From Microbacterium saccharophilum (GTDB lineage: Bacteria; Actinomycetota; Actinomycetes; Actinomycetales; Microbacteriaceae), in contig NZ_BKAH01000007.1 in the NCBI RefSeq assembly GCF_007992455.1, forward strand, positions 62,001 through 126,000: a DNA stretch of 64,000 nt, read 5' to 3'. The notes beneath the pieces were generated by a model. That model worked only from the letters and a program-made list of their open reading frames with translations. It was not told the origin of the DNA and made no database searches. The position numbers were made by a program, and so were the translations under genes. This document shows, piece by piece, positions 16,452 to 26,985 of this stretch. Every line of letters begins with the position of its first letter. Position 1 is the stretch's first letter.

Positions 16452-17519
16452 TCAGTTCGCGTGGGCCTGCCCCGACGGCGCGCTGTCCAGCTGGTTGACG
16501 GCCCGGATGAGCCGGTACAGCGACCCCACCTGGAACTGATCGTAGATCATCACCAGCCGCGGCAGGTCGACGCGGTCATCGTCCTCCCGCTCCGGCGTGA
16601 GCGGCCCGGACTTCTCGATCGCGCCGTCGATCAGCATCCCGCCGAACCGGGCGTTCAGATCCGCCACCTCGGCATCGGTGGGTTCGACGCGCAGCCGCAG
16701 CACGAGGCGCTTGCCGACCCAGCGCAGGGAGTCGTAGTTGCGCCAGAAGCCGGTGATCTCCTCGGCGGCGGCCGTGACGGAGTCGGCGAGTGTGACCCGG
16801 TCGAAGTCGTCGGGAGAGATGACACCGGCGGGCAGCAGCTGCTGTTCGACATAGTCGCGCAGTCCCTCCCAGAACCTGCCGCCGGGCGCATCGAGCAGCA
16901 CGATCGGCATGGGCTCGGCCTTGCCGGTCTGCTGCAGCGTGAGCAGCTCGAACAGCTCGTCGAGCGTCCCGAAGCCGCCCGGCACGCAGACGAAGCCGTG
17001 CGACTCCTTCACGAGCATGAGCTTGCGCGTGAAGAAGTACTTCATGGCCACGTTGTTGGCGCCGGCGGCGACGACGGCGTTCGGCTTCTCCTCGAACGGC
17101 AGCCGGATCGACACGCCGAGCGATCGGTCGGCGCCGGCGCCCTCGGCGGCCGCCTGCATGATCCCCGGCCCCGCACCCGTGACGACCATCCAGCCGCGCT
17201 CGGCGAGCGCCGCCGCCACCTCCGACGCCTGACGGTACAGCTCGTCGTCGGGCTTCGTGCGCGCGGAGCCGAAGACCGTGACCTTCGGCACGTCGCGGTA
17301 GGGGGCGAACAGATGGAAGGCGGCGCGCATCTCGCTGAGCGCCGCGGAGGTGATCTTGAGGTCGAGCCGGTCGGGGTCGTCGAGCCCCAGGCCGACACCC
17401 GTGGCGAGGATGCGCGCGATGAGGTCGGCGTCGGCGGTGATGCCCGCTTCGGCGATGACGGCGCGCAGCGCCTCGGTCACCTGCGGCGGGATGGACGCGT
17501 GGGAACGGGGTGGAGCCAT
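16452..17519 (-). CDS. LOG family (TIGR00730-like) Rossmann protein
   Basis: A 355-residue protein of the family often misnamed lysine decarboxylase. The nucleotide-binding core has VTVFGSARTKPDDELY, VTGAGPGIMQAAAEGA and the signature PGGFGTLDELFELLTLQQTGK; the PGGxGTxxE motif is intact. Characterised relatives are phosphoribohydrolases that release cytokinin-like bases or free bases from nucleoside monophosphates. It is longer than the 200-residue LOG enzymes because of about 80 extra N-terminal and 70 extra C-terminal residues, a form common in actinobacteria. A CAGGGT hexamer 6 nt before the ATG could make it leaderless, but the spacer GGAGGC also resembles a ribosome site. Confidence 0.82.
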   Translation of the reverse strand: MAPPRSHASIPPQVTEALRAVIAEAGITADADLIARILATGVGLGLDDPDRLDLKITSAALSEMRAAFHLFAPYRDVPKVTVFGSARTKPDDELYRQASEVAAALAERGWMVVTGAGPGIMQAAAEGAGADRSLGVSIRLPFEEKPNAVVAAGANNVAMKYFFTRKLMLVKESHGFVCVPGGFGTLDELFELLTLQQTGKAEPMPIVLLDAPGGRFWEGLRDYVEQQLLPAGVISPDDFDRVTLADSVTAAAEEITGFWRNYDSLRWVGKRLVLRLRVEPTDAEVADLNARFGGMLIDGAIEKSGPLTPEREDDDRVDLPRLVMIYDQFQVGSLYRLIRAVNQLDSAPSGQAHAN

Positions 17520-17562
17520 GCCTCCACCCTGTCACGGCCCGGTGAACGACGGGCCAACGACC

Positions 17563-19320
17563 TCACCCGGCGGTGAGGGCCGCCACGGCGTCCGCAGCGG
17601 CGACGGTCTCACGCTCACCGGTGCGACGGTCCCACAGCTCGACCTCGCCGTCGGCCGCGCCACGACCGACGATGACGATCCGCGGCACCCCGACGAGCTC
17701 CGCATCGCCGAACTTCACGCCGGGCGAGACCTTCGGACGGTCATCGAGAAGCACGTCGACTCCGGCGGCCTCCAGGTCGGCGGCGAGCTTCTCGGCCAGC
17801 TCGAACGCGACCGCATCCCGGCCCGTCGCGACGACGTGCACGTCGAACGGCGCGATGGAGGCGGGCCACACGAGCCCCTTGTCGTCGTTGTTGAGTTCGG
17901 CGAGCGCCGCGAGGATGCGGGTGACGCCGATGCCGTACGAGCCCATCGTGACCGTGACGAGCTTGCCGTTCTCGTCGAGGACCTTGAGCCCCAGCTTCTC
18001 CGCGAAGAAGCGACCGAGCTGGAACACGTGCCCGATCTCCATCCCCCGCGCGAGCTCGACCGGGCCGGAGCCGTCCGGTGCCGGGTCGCCGGGTCGCACG
18101 TTGGCGACCTCCACGAAGCCGTCGGCCGTGAAGTCGCGGCCCGCGACGAGGGTGTGGACGTGCTTCTGGTCGACGTTGGCGCCGGTGATCCAGCTCGACC
18201 CGTCGACGACCCGCGGGTCGAGGAAGAAGCGGATGCCGGTCGCGGACTCCTCGCCGAGCACGGGGCCGAGCTCGGACCAGGGGCCGATGTAGCCCTTCAC
18301 GAGCAGCGGGTGCTTCGCGAAGTCGGCTTCCGTGGCCGGTTCGACCGCGGCGGGCGCGAAGGCGACCTCGACGCGCTTGTCGTCGACCTCGCGGTCGCCG
18401 GGGATGCCGACGACGACGAGTTCGCGGGTGCCGTCGAGGTGGGTGAGCGCGAGGACGACGTTCTTCAGCGTGTCCGCCGCGGTGTACTCCCCCTCGAGGA
18501 CGGCGTTGCTGTGGGCGACGAGGGTGTCGATCGTGGGGGTGTCCGGCGAGTCGAAGACGACCGGGGCGGGGAGCCCGTCGAACGCGATCGGCTCGGGGGC
18601 CACCGTCGTGAACGCCTCGACGTTCGCCGCGTAACCGCCGGCGGAGCGCACGAACGTGTCCTCGCCGACAGGGGTGGGGTGCAGGAACTCCTCGCTGCGC
18701 GCGCCGCCCATGAGGCCGTTGTCGGCGTTGACGATGACGTACTCCATGCCGAGGCGCTGGAAGATGCGCTCGTACGCGTCGCGCTGCAGCTGGTAGGACG
18801 CGTCGAGTCCGGCATCCGTGTAGTCGAAGGAGTACGCGTCCTTCATGGTGAACTCGCGGCCGCGCAGGAGGCCGGCGCGCGGGCGGGCCTCGTCGCGGTA
18901 CTTGTCCTGGATCTGGTAGATCGTCAGCGGCAGGTCCTTGTACGACGAGTACAGGTCCTTCACGAGGAGGGTGAACATCTCCTCGTGGGTGGGCGCCAGC
19001 AGGTAGTCCGCGTCCTTGCGGTCCTTCAGCCGGAAGATGCCGTCCCCGTACGCCTCCCAGCGCCCGGAGAGCTCGTACGGCTCACGGGGCAGCAGCGCCG
19101 GGAAATGCACCTCGTAGGCGCCCGCCCGCGTCATCTCCTCGCGGACGATGCCCTCGATCTTCGCCTTGACGCGCAGGCCCAGCGGGAGCCACGTGAAGAT
19201 GCCGGGTGCGGCGCGGCGAATGTAGCCGGCGCGCACCAGGAGGCGGTGGCTTGTGACCTCGGCGTCGGCCGGGTCTTCGCGGAGCGTGCGGAGGAAGTAG
19301 TGCGAGAGACGGGTGACCAC
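17563..19320 (-). CDS. proS: Prolyl-tRNA synthetase
   Basis: A 585-residue class II synthetase that charges tRNA-Pro. The N-terminus [29 protein letters not shown], motif 2 near [13 protein letters not shown], an editing/insertion domain in the middle and motif 3 in [18 protein letters not shown] are all present. This is the bacterial (long) type. The reading frame extends far upstream of 19320 but that part is low-complexity Arg-rich; the GTG at 19320 is the first plausible start and lies 8 nt after a TAAGCT hexamer. It is divergent from the RNB ribonuclease gene, with 83 bp between them. Confidence 0.96.
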   Translation of the reverse strand: MVTRLSHYFLRTLREDPADAEVTSHRLLVRAGYIRRAAPGIFTWLPLGLRVKAKIEGIVREEMTRAGAYEVHFPALLPREPYELSGRWEAYGDGIFRLKDRKDADYLLAPTHEEMFTLLVKDLYSSYKDLPLTIYQIQDKYRDEARPRAGLLRGREFTMKDAYSFDYTDAGLDASYQLQRDAYERIFQRLGMEYVIVNADNGLMGGARSEEFLHPTPVGEDTFVRSAGGYAANVEAFTTVAPEPIAFDGLPAPVVFDSPDTPTIDTLVAHSNAVLEGEYTAADTLKNVVLALTHLDGTRELVVVGIPGDREVDDKRVEVAFAPAAVEPATEADFAKHPLLVKGYIGPWSELGPVLGEESATGIRFFLDPRVVDGSSWITGANVDQKHVHTLVAGRDFTADGFVEVANVRPGDPAPDGSGPVELARGMEIGHVFQLGRFFAEKLGLKVLDENGKLVTVTMGSYGIGVTRILAALAELNNDDKGLVWPASIAPFDVHVVATGRDAVAFELAEKLAADLEAAGVDVLLDDRPKVSPGVKFGDAELVGVPRIVIVGRGAADGEVELWDRRTGERETVAAADAVAALTAG

Positions 19321-19328
19321 GAGGGTCA

Positions 19329-19334
19329 AGCTTA
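19329..19334 (-). promoter_or_regulatory. -10 element of proS
   Basis: The minus strand reads TAAGCT, eight bases before the proS GTG, so the 5' leader would be at most one or two bases. Confidence 0.45.
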
Positions 19335-19391
19335 GTCGCGCGGGTTCGAGCGGCCCGCGCGGTCCGGCGGGCTGTCCCGGGCGAGCGCGCC

Positions 19392-19397
19392 TACACT
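19392..19397 (+). promoter_or_regulatory. -10 element of leaderless RNB-ribonuclease gene
   Basis: TACACT is followed by six bases (GGCGCC) and the GTG start, with no ribosome-binding site. Confidence 0.6.
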
Positions 19398-19403
19398 GGC
19401 GCC

Positions 19404-20849
19404 GTGCCCGTCCGACGCTCCCGCATCGTCCCGACCGAGGCCCGCGGCGCGCTCGCGGCGTCGTTGGAGGCGCTGCGCCGCTCCCTCGATCTCCCCGCGT
19501 CGTTCCCGCCCGAGGCGCAGGCGGAGGCCGAGCGGGCCGCCGCCGCCGTGCCGGTCGACCCGGCGGCCGCCGGCCTCGCCGATCTCCGGCACATCGAGTT
19601 CCTGACGATCGACCCGGCCGGCTCCACCGACCTCGATCAGGCGGTGCATCTGGAGCGGACCGCGACCGGCGCGATCCTGCACTACGCCATCGCGGACGTG
19701 CCGGCGTACGTGGCGCCCGGCGGCGCGCTCGACGGCGAGGCCCGCCGCCGGGCGCAGACGATCTACGCCCCCGACGGCCGGATCCCCCTGCATCCGCCGG
19801 TGCTGAGCGAGCACGCCGCCTCCCTCCTGCCCGAGCAGGACCGCCGCGCGTACGTCTGGCGGTTCGTGCTCGACGACGGCGCACGTCCGGTTCAGACGAC
19901 GCTCACCCGGGCGGTGGTCCGGTCCCGCGCGCAGTGGGCGTATGCCGAGGCGCAGGAGGCCATCGACCTCGGCACCGCTCCCCTCACACTCCTCGCGATG
20001 CCGTGGTTCGGCGCCGAGCGCGACGCGCGGGAGAGCGAGCGCGGCGGGGCGAGTCTGAACCTCCCGGAGACCCGGGTCGTCGCGGAGGGCGACGGCTACC
20101 GTCTGGAGAGCCGCGACGGTGTGCCCCTGGAGGAATGGAACGCGCACGTGTCGCTCCTGACCGGGATGGCCGCTGCAGAGATCATGCTGGCCGGCGGCGT
20201 CGGCATCCTGCGCACGATGCCGCAGGCCGACCCCGACGACGTCGCCGAGTTCCGCGCCCAGACGATCGCCCTCGGCCTCCCCTGGCGCTTCGACATCCCG
20301 TACGGGACGTACTTGAGTGATCTGCCCCACACACCCGCCGGACGGGCCGTGCGCGAGTATGCCGGTGGCCTGTTCCGCGGCGCGGGGTACGTCGCCTTCG
20401 ACGGCGACCCGCCCGACGACCCCCGCCAGGCCGCGATCGGAGCGCCCTACGCGCACACGACCGCGCCGCTGCGCCGTCTCGTCGACCGCTGGTCGCTCGT
20501 GATCTGCGACGCCCTCGCGAACGGCCGTCCGGTGCCGGACTGGGCGCGCCAGAGCCTGCCCGAGGTGCCCGCCCTGATGGCGGCCGGCTCGCAGCGCGCC
20601 GGACGGATGGATGCCGGGGCGATCGACCGCGTGGAGGCCGCCGTGCTGCGCGGCCGGGAGGGTGAGGTCTTCGACGGCGTCGTGCTGAGCGTCCGCGGCG
20701 ACGGCGCCCGTGTGCAGCTTCGCCGCCCGCCCGTCGAGGCGAAGGTCGCGGGCCTCGGCGACGTCGTGCCCGGCGCGGAGGTGCGGCTGCGTCTCGACGC
20801 GGCCTCGATCGCCGACGGCACCGCGCTCTTCAGCGAGGCGGCGTCGTGA
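19404..20849 (+). CDS. RNB-domain exoribonuclease (RNase II/R family)
   Basis: A 481-residue 3'-5' exoribonuclease built mainly of the catalytic RNB domain. [14 protein letters not shown] at residues 68-81 carries the catalytic Asp cluster (Asp70, 76, 78), [10 protein letters not shown] follows, and [18 protein letters not shown] near residue 350 is the conserved C-terminal part. The cold-shock domains at the N-terminus of RNase II and R are missing; only about 60 residues precede the catalytic core. This short form is typical of actinobacteria. Its TGA overlaps the GTG of the pyroglutamyl peptidase gene (GTGA), so the two are co-translated. Confidence 0.9.
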   Translation: MPVRRSRIVPTEARGALAASLEALRRSLDLPASFPPEAQAEAERAAAAVPVDPAAAGLADLRHIEFLTIDPAGSTDLDQAVHLERTATGAILHYAIADVPAYVAPGGALDGEARRRAQTIYAPDGRIPLHPPVLSEHAASLLPEQDRRAYVWRFVLDDGARPVQTTLTRAVVRSRAQWAYAEAQEAIDLGTAPLTLLAMPWFGAERDARESERGGASLNLPETRVVAEGDGYRLESRDGVPLEEWNAHVSLLTGMAAAEIMLAGGVGILRTMPQADPDDVAEFRAQTIALGLPWRFDIPYGTYLSDLPHTPAGRAVREYAGGLFRGAGYVAFDGDPPDDPRQAAIGAPYAHTTAPLRRLVDRWSLVICDALANGRPVPDWARQSLPEVPALMAAGSQRAGRMDAGAIDRVEAAVLRGREGEVFDGVVLSVRGDGARVQLRRPPVEAKVAGLGDVVPGAEVRLRLDAASIADGTALFSEAAS

Positions 20850-21478
20850 CCACGGTGCTGCTGACCGGGTTCCAACCGTTCGGCGGCGACGCCGCCAACC
20901 CGTCGGGCGAGGCCGTGCAGCTCGTGGCATCCGGGTGGGACGGGCCGGCCACGCTCATCGCGGCGGTCCTCCCGGTCACGTTCGCGGGCGCCGCGGCACG
21001 CCTCCGGGAACTCATCGCGGAGCATCGACCCGACGTCGTCCTCGCGACCGGGCTGGCCGGCGGACGCGCCGCGATCGGCGTCGAGCGGATCGCCGTGAAC
21101 CTCATCGACGCCCGCATCCCCGACAACGCCGGCGCGCAGCCCGTCGATGAGCCCAGCATCCCCGGCGCCCCGCCGGCGGCCTTCGCGACACTGCCGGTCA
21201 AGTCCGTCGCCGCCGCGATCCGGGATGCCGGCATCCCCGCCGAGGTGTCGCACACGGCCGGCACGTTCGTGTGCAACCACGCCTTCTTCACGGCGCTGTC
21301 GGCCGTCGCCCCCGGCACACGAGCGGGCTTCGTCCACGTCCCGTGGGCCGTCGGCCAGGCGCCGGGCGACGAGCCCGAGCTGCCGCTGGGCGACATCGCC
21401 CGCGCGCTGCGGGTCGCGCTCGACGTGACGCTTGCCGGCGCTCCGGAGACGCGCTCCCCCGCGGGCACGCTGCACTGA
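20846..21478 (+). CDS. pcp: Pyroglutamyl-peptidase I
   Basis: A 210-residue cysteine peptidase of family C15 that removes N-terminal pyroglutamate from peptides. The start [17 protein letters not shown] is the family signature. Glu80 lies in IGVERIAVN, Cys143 in [11 protein letters not shown] and the catalytic His in FVHVPW, so the Glu-Cys-His triad is complete at canonical positions. It is translationally coupled to the upstream RNB ribonuclease. The next 242 bp before treS contain no gene that I can support. Confidence 0.93.
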   Translation: MTTVLLTGFQPFGGDAANPSGEAVQLVASGWDGPATLIAAVLPVTFAGAAARLRELIAEHRPDVVLATGLAGGRAAIGVERIAVNLIDARIPDNAGAQPVDEPSIPGAPPAAFATLPVKSVAAAIRDAGIPAEVSHTAGTFVCNHAFFTALSAVAPGTRAGFVHVPWAVGQAPGDEPELPLGDIARALRVALDVTLAGAPETRSPAGTLH

Positions 21479-21720
21479 TCCCCGCCCGCGCCGCCGATCC
21501 CCGCGTCGCGCCGGGAGGATTCGACGCCTCGGGAGGTCGCATGGAGCCCAGGCATCCTCCTGAAAGGTCATCCCCTCCCGAAGCGCACACCGTCGCGGGT
21601 TACACGCTCTGCGCGACCAGCGCAAGGGGTGACGGATGGCGCCTCGGTGTAGCAGGTTGGAAGCATGCTGCCCCTCAATCCCCCCGGCGACGCCGGTACC
21701 GCGAGCGGAAAGATGATCGT

Positions 21721-23490
21721 ATGACGGATGTCACCGAGCCCGCCCCCTACACGGCCTCCATTCCGATCCTCACGCAGGAGCCGTTCCCGGACACCCCGGG
21801 CAGCCCCGAGCCGGAGTGGTTCAAGACCGCCGTCTTCTACGAGGTCCTGGTGCGCTCGTTCAAGGACTCCGACGGCGACGGGATGGGCGACATCCGCGGG
21901 CTCATCGAGAAGCTGGACTACCTGCAGTGGCTGGGCGTGGACTGCCTGTGGCTTCCGCCCTTCTTCCCCTCGCCGCTGCGCGACGGCGGCTACGACGTGG
22001 CCGACTACACCGGCATCCAGCCGGGTCTCGGCACGATCGAGGACTTCCAGGAGTTCCTGGACGCCGCGCACGAGCGCGGCATCAAGGTGATCGTCGACTT
22101 CGTCATGAACCACACGAGCGACGAGCACCCGTGGTTCCAGGCGAGCCGCAGCGACCCGGGCGGGCCGTTCGGCGACTTCTACGTCTGGAGCGACACCGAC
22201 CAGCTGTACGAGGATGCCCGCGTCATCTTCGTCGACACCGAGCCGAGCAACTGGACGTGGGACCCCGTACGCCAGCAGTACTTCTGGCACCGGTTCTTCT
22301 CGCACCAGCCCGACCTGAACTTCGACAACCCCGCGGTCCACGAGGCGATGATCGACGCGATGCGCTTCTGGCTGGACATGGGGCTCGACGGGTTCCGCCT
22401 GGATGCGGTCCCGTATCTCTACGAGCGGCCGGGCACGAACGGCGAGAACCTGCCGGAGACCCACGAGTTCCTGCGGAAGGTGCGCCGCTTCGTGGACCGC
22501 GACTACCCGGGCCGGGTGCTGCTGGCCGAGGCCAACCAGTGGCCGGCCGACGTCGTCGACTACTTCGGGAACCCGGATGTCGGCGGCGACGAGTGCCACA
22601 TGTGCTTCCACTTCCCCGTCATGCCGCGCATCTTCATGGCGGTGCGCCGCGAGTCGCGGTATCCCATCAGCGAGATCCTCGCGCAGACGCCGCCGATCCC
22701 GGCCGGATGCCAGTGGGGCATCTTCCTCCGCAACCACGACGAGCTGACCCTCGAGATGGTCACCCACGAGGACCGCGACTACATGTGGAACGAGTACGCC
22801 CAGGATCCGCGGATGAAGGCGAACATCGGCATCCGGCGGCGCCTCGCCCCTCTGCTGGACAACGACATCGACCGGATCGAGCTGTTCACCGCGCTGCTGC
22901 TGTCCCTTCCCGGTTCCCCCGTTCTCTACTACGGCGACGAGATCGGGATGGGCGACAACATCTGGCTCGGCGACCGCGACGGCGTCCGCACCCCCATGCA
23001 GTGGACGTCGGACCGGAATGCGGGCTTCTCGACCGCGAACCCCGGCAAGCTGACGCTGCCCGTCGTGCAGGATCCCGTGCACGGCTACCTGGCGGTCAAC
23101 GTCGAGGCGCAGCAGGAGGACCGTTCGTCGCTGCTGCACTGGACCCGGCAGATGATCCTCGCCCGCAAGCGCCACCCCGCGTTCGGGCTCGGCGGATTCA
23201 ACGATCTCGGCGGCTCGAACCCGTCCGTGCTGTCGTACTCGCGAGAGCACACGAACGACGACGGCACCGTGGACGTCATCCTGTGCGTCAACAACCTGTC
23301 CCAGTTCCCGCAGCCGGTGGAGCTGGATCTGCGACGCTTCGAGGGGATGGTCCCGGTCGAGCTCGTCGGCGGCGTGCCGTTCCCGCGGATCGGCGAGCTG
23401 CCGTACCTGCTGACCCTGGGAGGACATGGGTTCTTCTGGTTCCAGCTGCATGGGCCGGCCGAAGAGTCGGAGGAGGTGGGGCTGCTGTGA
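21721..23490 (+). CDS. treS: Trehalose synthase / maltose glucosylmutase TreS
   Basis: A 589-residue GH13 enzyme that interconverts maltose and trehalose, feeding or draining the GlgE/glycogen route. The barrel motifs are visible: [21 protein letters not shown] with nucleophile Asp228, [11 protein letters not shown] with acid/base Glu270, and NHDELTLEM with Asp340. The ending is the usual small beta domain. The ATG at 21721 follows GCGGAAAG by about 9 nt. The stop overlaps the start of the maltokinase gene, the classic treS-pep2 arrangement of actinobacteria. glgE and glgB are not in the window. Confidence 0.95.
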   Translation: MTDVTEPAPYTASIPILTQEPFPDTPGSPEPEWFKTAVFYEVLVRSFKDSDGDGMGDIRGLIEKLDYLQWLGVDCLWLPPFFPSPLRDGGYDVADYTGIQPGLGTIEDFQEFLDAAHERGIKVIVDFVMNHTSDEHPWFQASRSDPGGPFGDFYVWSDTDQLYEDARVIFVDTEPSNWTWDPVRQQYFWHRFFSHQPDLNFDNPAVHEAMIDAMRFWLDMGLDGFRLDAVPYLYERPGTNGENLPETHEFLRKVRRFVDRDYPGRVLLAEANQWPADVVDYFGNPDVGGDECHMCFHFPVMPRIFMAVRRESRYPISEILAQTPPIPAGCQWGIFLRNHDELTLEMVTHEDRDYMWNEYAQDPRMKANIGIRRRLAPLLDNDIDRIELFTALLLSLPGSPVLYYGDEIGMGDNIWLGDRDGVRTPMQWTSDRNAGFSTANPGKLTLPVVQDPVHGYLAVNVEAQQEDRSSLLHWTRQMILARKRHPAFGLGGFNDLGGSNPSVLSYSREHTNDDGTVDVILCVNNLSQFPQPVELDLRRFEGMVPVELVGGVPFPRIGELPYLLTLGGHGFFWFQLHGPAEESEEVGLL

Positions 23491-24959
23491 GCCAGCTCGA
23501 TCACGCCGTTCTGGCGGACTATCTCGGTCGGACGCGCTGGTTCGCCGGCAAGGGCCGGCCATTCCAGGTCACGGACGCACGCGTGGTCGCGGACCTCCCG
23601 GCGACAGACCGCGGCCCGGCCGTCACCGTGATCCTCGCGACGGTCGACTACGCCGACGAGGAAGGCGGCCGCGAGCGGTACCAGGTGCCGCTCGCCGGCT
23701 ACGCCGACATCGAGGAGCGGATCGGCCACGCGTACGTCGGCGCGACGGAGATCGACGGGCATGTCCGGCACTTGTACGACGCCGTGCACGACCACGACGC
23801 GATGGCGCTCTGGCTGGCAGGCTTCGTCGCCGCCGAGCCGGACGGGACGGCGGAGATCGGCGGACTGCGGTTCCGCCGGGTGCCGGGCGGCGACCGGCTC
23901 GACCCCGACCTGCGGGCATCGACCATGACCGGCGAGCAGTCCAACTCCTCCGTGCGCTTCGACGACACCGCCATCATGAAGGTGTTCCGCAAGGTGAGCG
24001 CGGGCGTGAACCCCGACATCGAGATCCACGAAGAGCTGACGCGGGGCGGGTCGGAGCACATCGCCCCCCTGTACGGATGGGTCGAGATCGAGCTCGACGG
24101 TGAGGTGCTGCACCTGGCGATGCTGCAGCTGTTCCTCCGCACCGCCACGGACGGCTTCGACCTCGCGATGGGGAGCGTCCGCACGCTGCTGGCCGATCCC
24201 GATCCGGACATCGTCGGCTCCGGCGGCGACTTCGCGGGCGAGGCGGCGCGCCTCGGCGAAGCGCTCGCGGGCGTCCACGCCATGCTCCGCGAGCGGTTCC
24301 CCGCGCATCGGCGCGGCGCCGAGGCGACCGCCGAGCTCGCCCGCGCCATGACGGATCGCCTGGACCGCGCACTGCGGACGGTGCCCGAACTCGAGCCGCA
24401 CGCGGAGCGGCTGCGGGCCGCGTACGCCGCCGTCGCCGCGCTCGACGGGCTGGACGTGCAGCGGATCCACGGCGACCTGCACCTCGGCCAGACGCTGCGC
24501 ACCTCCCACGGGTGGCGGATCGTGGACTTCGAGGGCGAACCGGGCCGCCCCTTCGACGAGCGGGCCCTCCCGGACTCGCCGTGGCGCGACGTGGCGGGCA
24601 TGCTGCGCTCGTTCGACTACGCACCCGGCGTCGTGGAGATGTCGGGCTCCGGCGCGGATGCCGAGGAGAACGCCCTCCGGGCGGACCGCGCCCACGAGTG
24701 GTCGCAGCGCGCGCGCCGTCACTTCGTCGACGCGTACGTGGCGGCATCGTTCCCGACGCATCCGCACGACGAGGCCGACGAGCCCGACGAGGCCGACCAG
24801 GGTTCTCCCGCCGCGGACGCTCTCGCCCGCGAGCGCCGTGTCCTGCTGGATGCATACGTGGCCGACAAGTCCGTGTACGAAGTCGTCTACGAGAAGCGCA
24901 ATCGTCCCGCCTGGACGGCGATCCCCCTCGGCGCGGTCGCCGCGATCGGCGCCGTCTGA
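23487..24959 (+). CDS. mak: Maltokinase (Mak/Pep2)
   Basis: A 490-residue kinase that makes maltose-1-phosphate from maltose and ATP, the donor used by GlgE for alpha-glucan synthesis. The N-terminal cap begins [14 protein letters not shown], typical of actinobacterial maltokinases. The catalytic loop [10 protein letters not shown] is at about 328-337 and the metal-binding segment [11 protein letters not shown] near 346. [20 protein letters not shown] is the conserved C-terminus. The GTG overlaps the treS stop (GTGA) and is preceded by GGAGGTGGGG. A stretch rich in Asp/Glu ([11 protein letters not shown]) lies in a variable loop near residue 430. Confidence 0.93.
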   Translation: MSQLDHAVLADYLGRTRWFAGKGRPFQVTDARVVADLPATDRGPAVTVILATVDYADEEGGRERYQVPLAGYADIEERIGHAYVGATEIDGHVRHLYDAVHDHDAMALWLAGFVAAEPDGTAEIGGLRFRRVPGGDRLDPDLRASTMTGEQSNSSVRFDDTAIMKVFRKVSAGVNPDIEIHEELTRGGSEHIAPLYGWVEIELDGEVLHLAMLQLFLRTATDGFDLAMGSVRTLLADPDPDIVGSGGDFAGEAARLGEALAGVHAMLRERFPAHRRGAEATAELARAMTDRLDRALRTVPELEPHAERLRAAYAAVAALDGLDVQRIHGDLHLGQTLRTSHGWRIVDFEGEPGRPFDERALPDSPWRDVAGMLRSFDYAPGVVEMSGSGADAEENALRADRAHEWSQRARRHFVDAYVAASFPTHPHDEADEPDEADQGSPAADALARERRVLLDAYVADKSVYEVVYEKRNRPAWTAIPLGAVAAIGAV

Positions 24960-24979
24960 CCAGTCACGGAGGAACAAGG

Positions 24980-25139
24980 GCGACGCTGGGCAACATCACC
25001 TTCTACGCCGACGATCCGCGCCGGCTCTCGCACTTCTGGGCGGACGTGTTCGGCTGTCCGCGATCAGCAGTGGGGAGCGTGGCCGGAGCTGTACTTCCAG
25101 ATGCGGGATCCCGAGGGCAACGAGTTCTGCCTGCCGTGA
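24980..25139 (+). pseudogene. Remnant of a VOC/glyoxalase-like protein gene
   Basis: Two pieces of a VOC-fold protein survive in different frames. From 24983 the frame reads TLGNITFYADDPRRLSHFWADVFGCP, the conserved beginning of small glyoxalase-like proteins. From about 25062 another frame reads QQWGAWPELYFQMRDPEGNEFCLP and a stop, the conserved end. The middle, normally 70-90 residues, is missing and the frame changes at the join. A good GGAGGA site precedes position 24980, where GCG stands in the place a GTG start would hold. It is therefore a decayed gene with an internal deletion, just after the treS-maltokinase pair. Confidence 0.8.
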
Positions 25140-25149
25140 CCCGGGGGTC

Positions 25150-25668
25150 TCACCGTGCCGCCCCCGTGACGCGGGCCAGCGGCCCGATGCCTTCGCGGCG
25201 CTCGAATACGAGGTGGGTCTCGGTCGTGCTCACCATCTCGTGCACCGTGATGTGCTGCAGGACGATGTCCCGCAGCGCCGCCGCGTCCTCGACCGCGACG
25301 TGGACGAGGAAGTCATCCGCTCCGGCGACGTGGAACACCTCGATGACGCCGGGGGTGCGCACGAGAGCGTCGAACAGACCGCCCACGCCGTCACTCGTGT
25401 GCCGGCCCAGCCGCACCCGGATCACGCCCTGGAGGGGAAGACCGAGAGCGGCCGCGTCGAGCACGACGCGCACACCGGCGATCACGCCGCGCGACCGGAG
25501 AGCGCGGACCCGGTAGGCGCACGTCGACTCGGCGACGCCGAGATCCTCGGCGAGCGCCTTGTTCGACCGGCCGGGCTGCCGCACGAGCACCGCGAGAAGC
25601 CGGAGGTCGAGATCGTCGAGCCCGGTGCTCGATTGCGGATCGGCCAAGACAGCCACCCCTTCCGACAT
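25150..25668 (-). CDS. Lrp/AsnC family transcriptional regulator
   Basis: A 172-residue regulator with an N-terminal winged helix-turn-helix (LDDLDLRLLAVLVRQPGRSNKALAEDLGVAESTCAYRVRAL) and a C-terminal RAM ligand domain (VRTPGVIEVFHVAGADDFLVHV). Family members bind amino acids and usually control adjacent amino-acid genes. It is divergent from a Cys/Met-metabolism PLP enzyme, 93 bp away, so it probably regulates that gene. The frame stays open upstream to a GTG at 25719, but MSEGVAVLADP from the ATG at 25668 fits family N-termini better. The intergenic stretch is visibly lower in GC than its surroundings. Confidence 0.88.
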   Translation of the reverse strand: MSEGVAVLADPQSSTGLDDLDLRLLAVLVRQPGRSNKALAEDLGVAESTCAYRVRALRSRGVIAGVRVVLDAAALGLPLQGVIRVRLGRHTSDGVGGLFDALVRTPGVIEVFHVAGADDFLVHVAVEDAAALRDIVLQHITVHEMVSTTETHLVFERREGIGPLARVTGAAR

Positions 25669-25761
25669 CCCGATTGCTGATTCGCCAATGCTTCCATAGT
25701 TCAGGATGCCGATCCACAATCATCATCGACAGACATCGATCATTCCGCAACGCTAGGCCCC

Positions 25762-26985
25762 ATGGACCGCGCCCCGCACCCCGAGAACGTCCACCGCTTC
25801 GAGACCCTGGCTGTGCATGGCGGCCGGGACGACCTCACGACGCTCGGCGTGCACGCTCCGCCCCTCGACCTCTCGTCGACCTATCCCCTGCCGGATGTGC
25901 AGCGCGGCGGCGACTCCTACGAGACGCTCGCGGGCGGCGGGCGGCCTCCTGCGGACGGCAGCGCCGTGTACGCCCGACTGTGGAACCCCACCGTCGCCCG
26001 GTTCGAGGACGCGCTCGCGCTGCTCGAGGGCGCCGAGGCGGCCGTCGCCTTCTCCTCCGGGATGGCGGCGGTCACGGCTGCCCTGCTCAGTCACACGACG
26101 TCGGTCGGCAGACCGCACGTCGTGGCGGTGCGTCCGCTGTACGGGGGCACCGACCATCTCCTGGCGACGGGCCTCCTCGGAACCGACGTGACGTACTGCA
26201 CCGCCGATGAGATCGCCCGGGCGGTCCGCGGCGACACGGGGCTCGTCATCGTGGAGACCCCCGCCAACCCGACGATGGAGCTCGTGGACATCGAGCGCGC
26301 GGTGGCTCAGGCGGGCTCGGTTCCCGTCCTCGTCGACAACACCTTCGCCACGCCGGTGCTGCAGAACCCGATCGCGCACGGCGCCGCCATGTCGCTGCAC
26401 AGCGCGACGAAGTATCTGGGCGGGCACGGCGACGTCATCGGCGGGGTCATCGCATGCAGCGAGGAGACGGCCGAGGCGCTGCGGCCCGTGCGCGCGATCA
26501 CCGGCGCCGTCCTCCATCCGCTCGCCGCGTACCTGCTGCACCGGGGGCTCCCCACCCTCGCGCTGCGCGTGCGAGCCCAGCAGGCGTCCGCGGAGCGGAT
26601 CGCGCGATGGCTGACCGAGGATCCCGCCGTCGCCGAGGTGTTCTACCCGGGTCTCACCGGGGACCCGCTCGTCGGGTCGCAGATGCGCGGCGGCGGGGCG
26701 ATGATCGCTGTCCGCCTGCGCGGCGGCTACGAGGCCGCTGCGCACGTGGCCGGCGCCACGCGGGTGTTCGGCCACGCGGTCTCGCTGGGCGGTGTCGATT
26801 CGCTCGTGCAGCACCCGGCGGCGCTGACCCACCGCCCGGTGGCGCCGTCGGCGCGTCCGGGCGCCGACATCCTGCGGCTGTCGATCGGCCTGGAGCACAT
26901 CGACGACCTGATCGCCGACCTCGCCCAGGCCCTCGCCTCGGCGCCGCAGGAGAGCACAGCCGTGACGCGCGCCGGTGTCCGCTAG
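25762..26985 (+). CDS. Cys/Met metabolism PLP-dependent lyase (methionine gamma-lyase-like)
   Basis: A 407-residue enzyme of the cystathionine gamma-lyase/synthase group. The PLP-binding Lys217 lies in [12 protein letters not shown]. The phosphate-binding and substrate segments [29 protein letters not shown] and LVDNTFATP are intact. The group includes cystathionine gamma-synthase, cystathionine lyases and methionine gamma-lyase. The adjacent divergent Lrp regulator suits a catabolic lyase, but I cannot fix the substrate from sequence. The gene is convergent with ispG, and the two stop codons share the four bases CTAG. Confidence 0.85.
   Translation: MDRAPHPENVHRFETLAVHGGRDDLTTLGVHAPPLDLSSTYPLPDVQRGGDSYETLAGGGRPPADGSAVYARLWNPTVARFEDALALLEGAEAAVAFSSGMAAVTAALLSHTTSVGRPHVVAVRPLYGGTDHLLATGLLGTDVTYCTADEIARAVRGDTGLVIVETPANPTMELVDIERAVAQAGSVPVLVDNTFATPVLQNPIAHGAAMSLHSATKYLGGHGDVIGGVIACSEETAEALRPVRAITGAVLHPLAAYLLHRGLPTLALRVRAQQASAERIARWLTEDPAVAEVFYPGLTGDPLVGSQMRGGGAMIAVRLRGGYEAAAHVAGATRVFGHAVSLGGVDSLVQHPAALTHRPVAPSARPGADILRLSIGLEHIDDLIADLAQALASAPQESTAVTRAGVR

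Noticed and set aside
17563..19884. Longer proS reading with about 190 extra N-terminal residues
   Set aside because: The extra part is Arg/Pro-rich low complexity, overlaps the divergent RNB ribonuclease gene, and the conserved ProS N-terminus begins at the GTG at 19320.
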